DNA from: an uncultured Odoribacter sp.
GTDB lineage: Bacteria > Bacteroidota > Bacteroidia > Bacteroidales > Marinifilaceae
Assembly: GCA_910578985.1 (NCBI GenBank)
Contig: CAJTSF010000019.1
Coordinates: 1 to 19,785 of the forward strand
Length of the DNA: 19,785 nucleotides
Direction: 5' to 3'
The notes below the pieces were generated by a model. It saw only the letters and a program-made list of their open reading frames with translations. It had not been told where the DNA came from and made no database searches. Position numbers and translations under genes: made by a program. Within the stretch, counting starts at the first letter, position 1. Each line of letters starts with the position of its first letter. Below, in pieces: positions 1 through 8,320 of the stretch.

Positions 1-43
1 CCCCTCGACCACGGAATTAACCGTCTAATATCCAATGATTCTC

Positions 44-51
44 CAAAGGTA
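44..51 (-). promoter_or_regulatory. Candidate Bacteroides-type -7 promoter element
   Basis: Read on the minus strand this is TACCTTTG, a perfect match to the Bacteroides -7 consensus TAnnTTTG. It would drive a gene lying to the left, outside the window. No TTTG is seen 19-21 bases upstream, so the -33 half is not supported. The rest of 1-109 holds no gene or hairpin that I can see. Confidence 0.35.
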
Positions 52-109
52 AGTGACGAAGAAACATCGAAGAAGGCATGAACAAGTCAAGGACAAAAGC
101 GGGAAAAGG

Positions 110-1459
110 TCACTTCAGATGCTTCCGCTGGAAATGAAGGTACCACAAGGGTAGCACGGTGCCTTTGAAGATGCTGGAGAGGGTGATGCTCCACCAGATG
201 CCGTTGAGGCCGATGGCGGGGAAGGCGGTGAGGAAGAAGGCCATGGGGATGCGGGCGCCGGTGAAGAGGATGCCGGTGAGGGCGGGGGGCAGGGTGCGTC
301 CCGTGCCGTTGAAGGCACCGGCGGTGACGGACTCGGTGACCATGAAGAGTTGGGAGAGGGCGAGGATTTTGAGGTAGTCGCCTCCGACTTCGACGGCGCG
401 GGGTTCGGTGACGAAGAGGCCGAAGATTTCGCGGTCGAGGAAGAAGAAGAGGAGGCCGGCGAAGAGCCCGATGCTGCCGGCGATGGCGAGGGTGAGGCGG
501 TAGCCGCGGCGGATGCGGTCGTAGCGGCGGGCGCCGTAGTTCTGTCCGGTGAAGGCGGCAAGGGCGGTGGAGAATCCGGCGGCGGTCATCCAGGAGATGG
601 CTTCTATCTGAGAGCCGATGCTTTGGGCGGCGACGCCTTCGGGTCCCCATTGGGCGGCGAGGGTGGCGAGGGTGAGGGAGAACATGGAGAAGAGGGCGTT
701 CTGGGCGCTGACGGGGAGGCCGAGGAGGATGATGCGGCGGGCATAGTCGCGCTTCAGGGAGACGAACAGGCGCATGCGCCCCAGGGGGAAACGCCCACCG
801 AAGATGCCGCGGGCGAAAACGGCAAAGACGACGCACTGCGCCGCGGCGGTAGCCATCGCCGCTCCTGCCACGCCGAAGGCGGGGACGGGTCCCGCACCGT
901 AGATGAGAATCGGATCCAGGATGATGTTCGCCACGAGTCCGACGGCAGAAGTGCGGAAAGGGGTACGGCTGTCGCCCTGCCCGTTATAAAGCCCGCTGAA
1001 GGTGTTGTTGTTGAACTGGAAATAGAGCCCCGGCGCCACGATGCGCAGGTAGGCGACCGCCCGCTCGGTGATGGAGGCCTCGAAGTCGAAGAACCCGATG
1101 AGGAGCGGAGCCGCGAGCAGGATGAAGCACATGTAGGAGAAAGCGATGAGGGAGGAGAGGGTGATGGCATGCGCGGCATAGGCGGCGGCACGCCGGTGGT
1201 CCTTCGCCCCGATGGATTGCGACACGGTGATTTCGGCGCCGATTTTGGTCATGAACGAGATGGCGTTGCACAGCCACACGAAGAATCCCGCCGCACCGGC
1301 AGCGGCGACGGCGTCGCTGCCGAGGTGTCCGAGCCAGAGCATATCGGTCATGCTGTACGCCATCTGGATGAAGGAGGCGGAGATGAGGGGCATGGACATG
1401 TTCCAAAGGCTGCGGAAGATGCCCCCCCGGGTGAGGTCTGTGGGTTGTGTCGCGTTCAT
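110..1459 (-). CDS. MATE family multidrug/toxin efflux transporter
   Basis: This 449-residue inner-membrane protein matches the usual length of MATE (multi antimicrobial extrusion) transporters, which expel cationic drugs or metabolites in exchange for Na+ or H+. It is rich in hydrophobic segments spread over the whole length, consistent with the family's 12 helices in two six-helix halves. Typical features are an N-terminal segment with PLISASFIQMAYSMTDMLW (about residues 24-42), the GNGQGDSRTPF-like loop (FSGLYNGQGDSRTPFR, near 155-170) and the second-half counterpart TAGAFNGTGRTLPPA. The start at 1459 is supported by a promoter element 18 bases upstream and by the family's short cytoplasmic N-terminus. 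The gene is divergent from the ECF sigma gene and has no visible partner in the window, so its substrate is unknown. A run of seven G in the coding strand (1422-1428) lies at codons 11-13. Confidence 0.93.
   Translation of the reverse strand: MNATQPTDLTRGGIFRSLWNMSMPLISASFIQMAYSMTDMLWLGHLGSDAVAAAGAAGFFVWLCNAISFMTKIGAEITVSQSIGAKDHRRAAAYAAHAITLSSLIAFSYMCFILLAAPLLIGFFDFEASITERAVAYLRIVAPGLYFQFNNNTFSGLYNGQGDSRTPFRTSAVGLVANIILDPILIYGAGPVPAFGVAGAAMATAAAQCVVFAVFARGIFGGRFPLGRMRLFVSLKRDYARRIILLGLPVSAQNALFSMFSLTLATLAAQWGPEGVAAQSIGSQIEAISWMTAAGFSTALAAFTGQNYGARRYDRIRRGYRLTLAIAGSIGLFAGLLFFFLDREIFGLFVTEPRAVEVGGDYLKILALSQLFMVTESVTAGAFNGTGRTLPPALTGILFTGARIPMAFFLTAFPAIGLNGIWWSITLSSIFKGTVLPLWYLHFQRKHLK
1422..1428 (-). 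repeat. G7 homopolymer near the MATE start
   Basis: Seven consecutive G on the coding strand span codons R11 to G13 of the MATE gene. Slippage here would shift the frame a few codons after the start. No direct evidence of variation can be seen in a single sequence. Confidence 0.5.
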
Positions 1460-1477
1460 GGGTCAAAAATTCGGGTG

Positions 1478-1485
1478 CAAAGGTA
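1478..1485 (-). promoter_or_regulatory. Candidate -7 element of the MATE gene promoter
   Basis: On the minus strand the sequence is TACCTTTG followed by CACC, a perfect TAnnTTTG Bacteroides -7 element. It ends 18 bases before the MATE start codon at 1459, giving a short leader. No -33 TTTG is evident at the expected 19-21 base spacing. Confidence 0.5.
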
Positions 1486-1527
1486 TGAAATATTCGGCAG
1501 GGTGGATGGATATTGGATATGAACTAT

Positions 1528-1535
1528 TATTTTTG
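1528..1535 (+). promoter_or_regulatory. Candidate -7 element of the ECF sigma gene promoter
   Basis: TATTTTTG matches TAnnTTTG and ends 23 bases before the sigma factor start at 1559. A -33 TTTG is not present at the usual spacing, so this is a weak call. It lies back to back with the MATE promoter element in the 99-base divergent gap between 1459 and 1559. Confidence 0.35.
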
Positions 1536-1558
1536 CCGGACGGGAAATCATTTGTGAC

Positions 1559-2104
1559 ATGCAGGACAAGGACCGCGAGATTTTGGAGAGCTTCAAAAGC
1601 GACCCGGAGCAGGCTTTCCGCCTGATGTTCGACACGTATTATATGCCGTTGTGCGTGTATGTGGTGCAGTTGGCGGATTCGTTCACCGCGGCGGAGGATA
1701 TCGTGCAGGAGACGTTTTGTTATTTTTGGGAGAAGCGATATTACGAGCGGGTGCAGGGGAGCCTGAGGGGGTATCTGTTCGAGGCGGTGCGGCACGCCAC
1801 GTTGCTGTACCTGAGGAAAAACCGTCTGGTGTCGATGGAGGAGTTGTCGGAGGAGCCGGTGGAGTTTCCCGAGGAGGCCGTGGACCAGGAGGAGCTGGCC
1901 CGCCAGGAGGAGCGGCTGAGGGAGGCCGTGGGGCGGTTGCCGCGGCAGGAGGCGGAGGCCGTACGGCTGGTCATCATGGAGAGCCGCAGGTATCGGGAGG
2001 CGGCGGAGAGGATGAATGTTTCGGTGAATACGTTGAAGTCGTATCTGGGGAGGGCGTTGAAGAAGTTGAGGAAAGAGCATAATTTGTTGCTTTTCTTTTG
2101 TTAA
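1559..2104 (+). CDS. ECF RNA polymerase sigma factor (FecI-like)
   Basis: This 181-residue protein has the two-domain build of an ECF sigma-70 factor. Sigma region 2 covers about residues 19-88, with the recognisable TAAEDIVQETFCYFWEKR (43-60). Region 4 covers about 119-174, with a helix-turn-helix in YREAAERMNVSVNTLKSYLGRAL, and an acidic linker joins them. It is predicted to direct RNA polymerase to promoters of its own locus. A FecR-type anti-sigma gene follows 74 bases downstream and an STN-type SusC gene comes next, the standard Bacteroidetes trio in which the transporter signals through FecR to this sigma factor. The hydrophobic end LLLFFC resembles the hydrophobic tails common in Bacteroidetes ECF factors. 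The start at 1559 gives a full region 2 and fits the promoter element upstream. Confidence 0.95.
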   Translation: MQDKDREILESFKSDPEQAFRLMFDTYYMPLCVYVVQLADSFTAAEDIVQETFCYFWEKRYYERVQGSLRGYLFEAVRHATLLYLRKNRLVSMEELSEEPVEFPEEAVDQEELARQEERLREAVGRLPRQEAEAVRLVIMESRRYREAAERMNVSVNTLKSYLGRALKKLRKEHNLLLFFC

Positions 2105-2119
2105 AAAATCATATTTTTT

Positions 2120-2168
2120 CGGTTTTCCTGCCACCCGTTTTCCGGTTTTCTATCTCATACCGATAGAA
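2120..2168 (+). promoter_or_regulatory. Repeat and inverted-repeat cluster ahead of fecR
   Basis: The 74-base gap between the sigma and FecR genes contains two copies of CGGTTTTC (2120-2127 and 2143-2150) with a related CGTTTTCC between them (2136-2143). It also holds a perfect 7-bp inverted repeat, TTCTATC (2148-2154) and GATAGAA (2162-2168), with a 7-base loop, 10 bases before the FecR start. This could be a regulatory site, an RNA hairpin limiting FecR translation, or a promoter read by the sigma factor. None of these is proven. Confidence 0.35.
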
Positions 2169-2178
2169 CAAGACCGTT

Positions 2179-3255
2179 ATGGAAGAGAGAAACAGGGAAT
2201 CGAAGCATATCATTTTCAGTTATTACCGCATCTCCCGGACGCGGGAATTCATTGAATCGTTCCGCGCGGAGCGGTCGTGGGCGGCGTTGCAGGAGCGTCT
2301 GCGCGTGCGGCGGAGGGACCGGCGGAGGGCCATCGGGCGGCGGTTGTCCGCGGCGGCGGTGGCGGTGTTGTGCCTGGGGGGCGGGCTGTGGACGTGGCAG
2401 CGCCCGAAGGCGGAGGAGCCCGCGGTGCGGGCGGAAGCCTGCCTTTTCCCGGAACGGGGCGGGCAAGCGGCTTTCCTGACGCTGGCGGACGGGCGGGAAA
2501 TCGACCTGTCGGAGCAAGAGGGGGAAATCGAGCAGGGGGGCGCGTCGAACCTCAACCGGGAGCTGAGTTACCGGAGGAGCGAGGGCGGGGAGGCGGACAA
2601 TTGCACGTCGTTCCACACGCTGACGGTGCCGCGCGGAGGGGAGTACCGGCTGATGCTGGCGGACGGTAGCCGGGTGTGGATGAACGCGGGGAGCCGATTG
2701 CGGTATCCGGAGCGGTTCGGGAGGAGCCGCGAGGTGTATCTTACGGGGGAGGCCTATTTCGAGGTGGCGAAGGACAGCTGCCGCCCCTTCCGCGTGCATA
2801 CGGAGGATTACGGGGTGGAGGTGCTGGGCACGCGCTTCAACGTGACCGCCTACGCGGACGAGACGGGACGGGCGACGCTGGCGGGGGGGAGCATCAAGGT
2901 GACGCGGGGGGGGGAGGAGGTCGTGCTGCGCCCGAACGAGCAGGCGGTGATGCGGGAGGAGGGGATACGGGTGTGCCCGGTGAACGCCGATTTGTACACG
3001 TCGTGGGTCCAGGGGAGGTATATTTTCCGCAATACCGAATTGAAGGACATCGTCGCCCGGTTGTCGAGGTGGTTCAACGTGGACATCCATTTCCGGCAGG
3101 AGGAGCTGATGCACCGGCGTTTTGCGGGCATCATCCTGCGTGACGCGGAGCTGGAGTTCGCCGTGGAGGTCATCAGCCGGGTGGCGCACGTGCGGTTCGT
3201 GCGGGAGGGTGAGGCCATTTACATCGAACAGGAATCATTTTCCAACTCTCAATAA
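2179..3255 (+). CDS. FecR family anti-sigma factor
   Basis: This 358-residue single-pass inner-membrane protein is predicted to hold the upstream ECF sigma factor and release it when the cognate SusC signals. The N-terminal cytoplasmic part (1-55) ends in an arginine-rich stretch (RRRDRRRAIGRR, 44-55), followed by one membrane segment (about 56-72, SAAAVAVLCLGGGLWTW). The periplasmic FecR domain spans about 145-245 and shows VPRGGEYRLMLADGSRVWMN and EVYLTGEAYFEV. A C-terminal DUF4974 domain occupies about 281-352 (IFRNTELKDIVARLSRWFNV). Length and order are normal for the Bacteroidetes family. The coding sequence is extremely G-rich and has poly-G runs of 6, 6, 7 and 9 bases. The SusC gene begins only 21 bases after the stop, so the two are probably cotranscribed. 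Confidence 0.95.
   Translation: MEERNRESKHIIFSYYRISRTREFIESFRAERSWAALQERLRVRRRDRRRAIGRRLSAAAVAVLCLGGGLWTWQRPKAEEPAVRAEACLFPERGGQAAFLTLADGREIDLSEQEGEIEQGGASNLNRELSYRRSEGGEADNCTSFHTLTVPRGGEYRLMLADGSRVWMNAGSRLRYPERFGRSREVYLTGEAYFEVAKDSCRPFRVHTEDYGVEVLGTRFNVTAYADETGRATLAGGSIKVTRGGEEVVLRPNEQAVMREEGIRVCPVNADLYTSWVQGRYIFRNTELKDIVARLSRWFNVDIHFRQEELMHRRFAGIILRDAELEFAVEVISRVAHVRFVREGEAIYIEQESFSNSQ
2883..2914 (+). repeat. Poly-G tracts (G7 and G9) in fecR
   Basis: G7 at 2883-2889 (codons 235-237) and G9 at 2906-2914 (codons 243-246) lie in the periplasmic part of FecR. Two G6 runs lie further upstream at 2376-2381 and 2535-2540. The downstream DUF4974 domain would be lost after a one-base slip. A one-base insertion in G9 would read on in another frame to a stop at 3143. 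Confidence 0.6.
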
Positions 3256-3276
3256 ATCAACTTAAACACACAAGTT

Positions 3277-6200
3277 ATGAAGAAAGAACCAACCCAAAAG
3301 CCTTCCGCTTGGCGCCTGTGGGGCGTGAAGCGGACATTCGTGTGGGTGTGCCTGCTGGCCTTCTGCGGAAGCGCCGCGGCCCAGACGGGAAAAACAGTGA
3401 GTATCCGGGCGGAACAGGAAAGCGTGCGGAACGTGCTGGAACAATTGGAGAAGGCCGCCTCCGTGAGTTTCATGTACGACGAGCAGAAAGTGAGCCGCAC
3501 GCAGCGGGTGTCGCTGCATTTCGAGGAGGCCCCGCTGGGGCGTGTGCTCGGGGAATTGTGCCGCCAGCTGGACATGGATTATGACATCCGGAACGGGGTG
3601 GTGATGCTCGTCGAAAAGAGCGCCCGGCCGGAATCGCAATCCCGGCAAAGCAAGACCGTCAAGGGGGAAGTGCTCGACATGGACGGGCATCCGCTGCCGG
3701 GAGTGACCGTCCTGCTCAAAGGCACCGGTGTCGGGACGACCACGAACACGGAGGGGCGTTTCTCCATCCAGGTGCCCAACCCGGAGCGCACGACGCTCGT
3801 GTTTTCCTTCATCGGGATGGAAACCGTGGAGGCGAAATGCGACGAGGATTATCTCACCATCCGGATGGAAAACTATATCGAGCAGTTGACGGAGGTCATC
3901 ATCAATACCGGTTACCAACAACTCGACCGGCGGATGTCCTCCTCGTCCGTATTCTCCATCCAGGGGTCGGACGTCGTGGAGAGCAACGCCCTGACGCTGG
4001 ACAATATGCTGCTGGGCAAGGTGCCGGGCATGACCGTGCTGAACAGCACCTCCACCCCCGGCGCGGCCACGAAAATCCGCATCCGCGGCTCTTCGACCAT
4101 TTCGGGGAACCGGGAGCCGCTGTGGGTGGTGGACGGCGTCATCCTGGAAGACCCCGTGCCCATCTCCACGGAGGAGCTGAACAGCCTGGACAACGTGAAC
4201 CTCATCGGTAACGCCATCTCCAGCCTGAATCCCGCGGACATCGAACGCATCGATATCCTGAAAGACGCCTCCTCCACCGCCATCTACGGGGTGCGGGCCG
4301 CCAACGGCGTCATCGTGGTGACGACGAAGAAGGGACGGAAGGGGAAACCGTCCGTGAACTATTCGGGCACGTTCACCCTGACGGAAAGGCCGAGCTACCG
4401 GAAGCTGCACCTGATGGATTCCAAGGAGCGCATCGACGTGTCGAAAGAAATCGAGCAACGGGGGATTCCGTATTCCTTCGCCCCGTCGCGGGTGGGCTAC
4501 GAAGGGGCGCTGTACGACTGGTACGACCGGAAAATCACGTTCGCCCAATTCCAGGAGCAGGTGAAGCGCCTGGAGGAGACCAATACGGACTGGTTCGACA
4601 TCATCTACCGGACGCCCTTCACCCACAAGCACAACCTGTCCATTTCGGGAGGGTCGGACCTGGTGAACTATTATTTTTCCCTGGGATACGCCAACGACGA
4701 GAGCAATGTCAAGAACTCCAACGTGGAGCAGGTGAACGCGAACATGAAGCTGACGTTCAACTTCCGCAAGAACCTGAACGCCACGGTGCAGCTCCGCAAT
4801 GCCCACATCGAGAAGAAATACCCGCATTCCTCGCTGGCCCCCTACGAGTATGCCTACAATACGTCGCGCGCCATCCCGGCGTACAATCCGGACGGCACGC
4901 TGAGCTATTACGCCAAGGAGGTGGGCTTCGTGCTCGACCCGCTGCTTTACAATGTCATCAACGAGATGGAGGAGTCCGGAAAGGATATCGTCAGCAATAC
5001 CCTCAACCTGACCACCCAACTGGAGTGGCGCATCCTCCCGAGCCTCCGGGCCACGGGAACGTTCGCCATGGGGGCGTCGCATACTTCCAACGCCGAATGG
5101 TTCAGCGAGTTTTCCTATCAGGCCGCCAAATTGCGCAATTACAACAGCACGACGGAGCTGCCGGACAACGACGTGTGGAAACAAGACCAGTGCCAGCTGC
5201 CTTACGGCGGATTGCTGGACAACAGCGAGTTCCGCAACCTGAACTACACCCTGCGCGGCCAACTGGACTACCGACACACCTTCGCCGTCAAACATGAACT
5301 GACCGCCGTGGCAGGCGCGGAAATCCGTACCAACAAAGACAGCGGCATCCAGACCAAGCAATACGGTTACCTCCCGCACCGGGGGAAGAAGTTCGCGGAT
5401 ATCAGTTTCACGGAATGGCCCCAATATGCCAAATTGGTGCAGCAAAACCCGAATATCGTCACCGATCGTCTGACGAACGTGGCTTCCTTCTTCGGCATCC
5501 TGAGCTATGTGTACGACTCGCGCTACATCCTCAATTTCAATATCCGGACGGACGGTTCCAATAAGTTCGGTCAGGATAAGAGCACGCGGTTCCTGCCTAT
5601 CTGGTCCGTTTCCGCCAAATGGAACATCCAGAACGAGTATGCCCTGCAGGACCTCGAATGGATGAACGAGCTGGCTATCCGCGGCTCCTACGGCCTGCAA
5701 GGGAATGTCTCCAACGACCAGACGCCCAACCTGATCGTGCAGCTTGGCGCCCTGGACGCCACTTCCGGGCAATATATTTCCAAGCTGTCCAAGCTCCCGA
5801 ATCCTTACCTGAAGTGGGAGAAGACCCATTCCTACAACGTGGCGCTGGATTTCTCCTTCCTGCAGAACCGCCTGTCGGGAACGGTGGAATACTACTACAA
5901 GAAGGGAAAAGACCAAATCATCACCAAGAAGGTTTCCAAAACGACGGGGATGAGCTCCATGTCGCTGAACATGGGCACCATCATGAACAAAGGGTATGAA
6001 CTCATCGTGAATGCCGTGCCGGTGCGCACGAAGGATTTCACGTGGTCCCTGTCCCTGAACGGCGCCAAGAACATCAACCGCGTCTCCAAGCTGGACATGA
6101 GCTCGGATTACGGGTATAACGACTACCTGAACGGCACCGCCATCTTCCCGGACAAGGCCGTCAATTCCTTCTATTCCTACAAGTTCGACAAACTGGACGA

Positions 6201-6849
6201 GAACGGTCTGCCGACCTTCAAGGATATCGAAGAGACGGAAGGCATCACCAAGGAGGAGATGTACGCCAAGGTGTTCGAGTATTCGGGCAACCGGGTGCCG
6301 GACATCCAAGGGGGTATCGGTACCACGTTCACCTACAAGAACTGGAGCCTGAACCTGTTTTTCTCTTACAGCTTGGGGTCCCATATCCGCCTCAACAACC
6401 TGTACAGCGACCTGGGGCAGCAATTGCCGCAGCCGCAACAGAACATGTCTGACGAATTCGTCAACCGCTGGAGGAAACCGGGCGACGAGGCGTGGAGCGT
6501 CATTCCGACCCTGTCGAACGAGACACTCGGCATGACCGGAGGATTATTTGACGAACCGCGCGATATCGAGATTGCCAACAACAAGTGGCAAATGTACAAC
6601 AAGAGCGACCTGCGCGTCGTTTCGGGCAATTACATCCGGTTGCGGAACGTCAGTCTGCGCTACGGGGTGCCGTCCCGGTTCTGTCAGAGGGCACGGCTGA
6701 AAGCCGCCAACATGCGCCTGGAAGTGGCGAATCCGGTCCTGTTCGCTTCCAAAAAGCTGCTCGGACAAGACCCGGAACAGCTGACCTTGGGAGGCCCGAC
6801 GACTCCTCCCGTTGCTTCTTTCACTTTAGGAATCGATGTCACATTCTAA
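3277..6849 (+). CDS. SusC/RagA-family TonB-dependent transporter with STN signalling domain
   Basis: This 1190-residue outer-membrane protein imports a ligand through a beta-barrel gated by a plug and powered by TonB. The signal peptide spans about 1-36 (VWVCLLAFCGSAAAQ). An STN domain follows at about 41-113, the part that in FecA-type receptors contacts FecR. A carboxypeptidase-regulatory-like domain spans about 126-197 (VKGEVLDMDGHPLPGVTVLL). A linker with LTEVIINTGYQQ (204-215) follows, then the plug (about 216-352) with the SusC-typical KIRIRGSSTISG, PLWVVDGV and SSTAIYGVRAANGVIVVTTKKG. The rest is barrel, ending in a terminal phenylalanine (LGIDVTF). Only the STN subclass of SusC has this N-terminal extension, which fits the sigma/FecR pair just upstream. 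The SusD gene follows after 6 bases. The substrate cannot be read from the sequence. Confidence 0.97.
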   Translation: MKKEPTQKPSAWRLWGVKRTFVWVCLLAFCGSAAAQTGKTVSIRAEQESVRNVLEQLEKAASVSFMYDEQKVSRTQRVSLHFEEAPLGRVLGELCRQLDMDYDIRNGVVMLVEKSARPESQSRQSKTVKGEVLDMDGHPLPGVTVLLKGTGVGTTTNTEGRFSIQVPNPERTTLVFSFIGMETVEAKCDEDYLTIRMENYIEQLTEVIINTGYQQLDRRMSSSSVFSIQGSDVVESNALTLDNMLLGKVPGMTVLNSTSTPGAATKIRIRGSSTISGNREPLWVVDGVILEDPVPISTEELNSLDNVNLIGNAISSLNPADIERIDILKDASSTAIYGVRAANGVIVVTTKKGRKGKPSVNYSGTFTLTERPSYRKLHLMDSKERIDVSKEIEQRGIPYSFAPSRVGYEGALYDWYDRKITFAQFQEQVKRLEETNTDWFDIIYRTPFTHKHNLSISGGSDLVNYYFSLGYANDESNVKNSNVEQVNANMKLTFNFRKNLNATVQLRNAHIEKKYPHSSLAPYEYAYNTSRAIPAYNPDGTLSYYAKEVGFVLDPLLYNVINEMEESGKDIVSNTLNLTTQLEWRILPSLRATGTFAMGASHTSNAEWFSEFSYQAAKLRNYNSTTELPDNDVWKQDQCQLPYGGLLDNSEFRNLNYTLRGQLDYRHTFAVKHELTAVAGAEIRTNKDSGIQTKQYGYLPHRGKKFADISFTEWPQYAKLVQQNPNIVTDRLTNVASFFGILSYVYDSRYILNFNIRTDGSNKFGQDKSTRFLPIWSVSAKWNIQNEYALQDLEWMNELAIRGSYGLQGNVSNDQTPNLIVQLGALDATSGQYISKLSKLPNPYLKWEKTHSYNVALDFSFLQNRLSGTVEYYYKKGKDQIITKKVSKTTGMSSMSLNMGTIMNKGYELIVNAVPVRTKDFTWSLSLNGAKNINRVSKLDMSSDYGYNDYLNGTAIFPDKAVNSFYSYKFDKLDENGLPTFKDIEETEGITKEEMYAKVFEYSGNRVPDIQGGIGTTFTYKNWSLNLFFSYSLGSHIRLNNLYSDLGQQLPQPQQNMSDEFVNRWRKPGDEAWSVIPTLSNETLGMTGGLFDEPRDIEIANNKWQMYNKSDLRVVSGNYIRLRNVSLRYGVPSRFCQRARLKAANMRLEVANPVLFASKKLLGQDPEQLTLGGPTTPPVASFTLGIDVTF

Positions 6850-6855
6850 AATCCA

Positions 6856-8310
6856 ATGACCATGAAAACCATCAATATATATTTCCTTTGCTGCGCACTC
6901 TTCCTGCTCTGCGGATGCAACTCTTTCCTGGAAGAGACGTCCAATGACGAAATCATACCCAAAAGCGCGCAGGATTACAGCGAATTTCTGTTCGGAGAGG
7001 CCTATATCCGGGACACCAAAGACCTTGCCCCCTATCTGGATATCATGACCGACGATGTCAAGGAGTCCAGGAGCAGTAAAAATGCCACTATTTTTTCTCC
7101 CGACAACCGCTTGTCGGGATACGGCTACCACACCTGGCAGCGCGTGCCCGAAATCCAGATATCGGGAGCGTTGAACGAGGACATCGCCTGGGGGACCTAT
7201 TACCACATGATCCTCATCAGCAACGTTGTCCTGAATGAGATCGAACATGCCAGCGGGAGCGAATCCTTGCGCCAGCAGGTCAAGGCGGAAGCCCACATGA
7301 TACGTGCCCACTCCTACTTCATGCTGGTGAACCTCTACGGGAAGCCGTACCATAAGGAGACCGCCGCTTCCGATCTGGGCGTGCCCATCAATACGCTTAC
7401 CCACATGGAGGATGTGAAATATCCCCGTTCCAGCGTGGCGAAAGTGTATGAGGTCATCATCCGGGACATCGAAGACGCGCTGAAAGCCTTTGCCCTTTCG
7501 GATGAATCCAAGAGCATCTTCCGCTGGAACATCGACGCCGCCCATGTGTTTGCTTCCAGGGTTTATCTGTATTTGAAAGAGTACGACCGGGTCATCCAAT
7601 ATGCCTCGGAGGCCATAAAGAGCCGCCCCGTCCTCTATGACCTGAATACCATGTCGGACGAGGAGGATTATTTTCTGAATGCCGGTAATCCGGAAATCTT
7701 TTTCACCTACGGTCAAAACAGTCCCGAATATAATGCCGCGGGTGTCGGCACTTTTCCTATCGCGGACGATTTTGCCGCCATGTTCGGGAAAAACGACCTC
7801 CGGTACGGTTCTTCCAACGGCGTTTTTGTGCGCATGAAAGGCAATTTCCTTTCAGGGAAATCCTTGCTTCCTTTCAAATCAGGGGATGACACAGGTGTCT
7901 ACGGCTATGCCATCCGGGCTGCGGAAGCCTACCTGAACCGCGCGGAAGCCTACGCGGAAACCGATAATGCCAAACTGGCGATGGCCGACCTCAACCGTAT
8001 CCGGAAAGCCAGACTGAAAACGGAGGGGTATGCCGAATTATCCGCTGCCAGTCAGGAGGAAGCGATTGCCCTGACCCGGAAAGAACGCCGTCTGGAACTC
8101 TGTTTCGAACAGCACCGGTGGTTCGACTTACGCCGCTACGGCTGTCCCTCCCTCACGCACCAATTCACCATGTCCACCGAACCGTTGCTCGTAGAAACCT
8201 ATGTTTTGGAAGAAAACGACCCCGCCTACACGCTCCCCATTCCCAAAACCGTAATGGACTATGAACCCGATTTAATCAATAATCCACGTCCGGACAGACC
8301 CGGAAAATAA
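6856..8310 (+). CDS. RagB/SusD-family surface lipoprotein
   Basis: This 484-residue lipoprotein is the expected partner that caps the SusC barrel and helps capture its ligand. The signal peptide ends in a lipobox (LLCGC, lipidated Cys21), followed by NSFLEETSNDE, a typical SusD start. The C-terminal SusD domain shows AAEAYLNRAEAYAET, DLNRIRKARLKT, ERRLELCFEQHRWFDLRRYG and YTLPIPKTVMD. The length is within the family range. Two in-frame ATGs occur (6856 and 6862); the second gives the more conventional MKTINIYF start, and the same arrangement recurs at the next gene. It sits 6 bases after SusC and 10 bases before the next gene, so it is part of one transcript. Confidence 0.95.
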   Translation: MTMKTINIYFLCCALFLLCGCNSFLEETSNDEIIPKSAQDYSEFLFGEAYIRDTKDLAPYLDIMTDDVKESRSSKNATIFSPDNRLSGYGYHTWQRVPEIQISGALNEDIAWGTYYHMILISNVVLNEIEHASGSESLRQQVKAEAHMIRAHSYFMLVNLYGKPYHKETAASDLGVPINTLTHMEDVKYPRSSVAKVYEVIIRDIEDALKAFALSDESKSIFRWNIDAAHVFASRVYLYLKEYDRVIQYASEAIKSRPVLYDLNTMSDEEDYFLNAGNPEIFFTYGQNSPEYNAAGVGTFPIADDFAAMFGKNDLRYGSSNGVFVRMKGNFLSGKSLLPFKSGDDTGVYGYAIRAAEAYLNRAEAYAETDNAKLAMADLNRIRKARLKTEGYAELSAASQEEAIALTRKERRLELCFEQHRWFDLRRYGCPSLTHQFTMSTEPLLVETYVLEENDPAYTLPIPKTVMDYEPDLINNPRPDRPGK

Positions 8311-8320
8311 ATTTAAATCC

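Noticed and set aside
87..836. Long minus-strand open frame rich in Arg, Pro and His inside the MATE gene
   Set aside because: The composition is typical of an out-of-frame reading of GC-rich DNA, and the MATE frame over the same bases has clear family motifs.
350..1522. Long plus-strand frame rich in Glu, Gly and Asp opposite the MATE gene
   Set aside because: It is antisense to an unambiguous transporter gene and has no recognisable domain.
3256..3276. AACTT/AAGTT inverted repeat in the 21-base gap before SusC
   Set aside because: A 5-bp AT-rich match in a very short gap is expected by chance.
3262..6438. Very long minus-strand open frame (over 1000 codons) opposite SusC
   Set aside because: It is unusually long, but it mirrors the SusC codons, shows no domain and has no start signal. 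High GC and the SusC codon bias explain the lack of stops.
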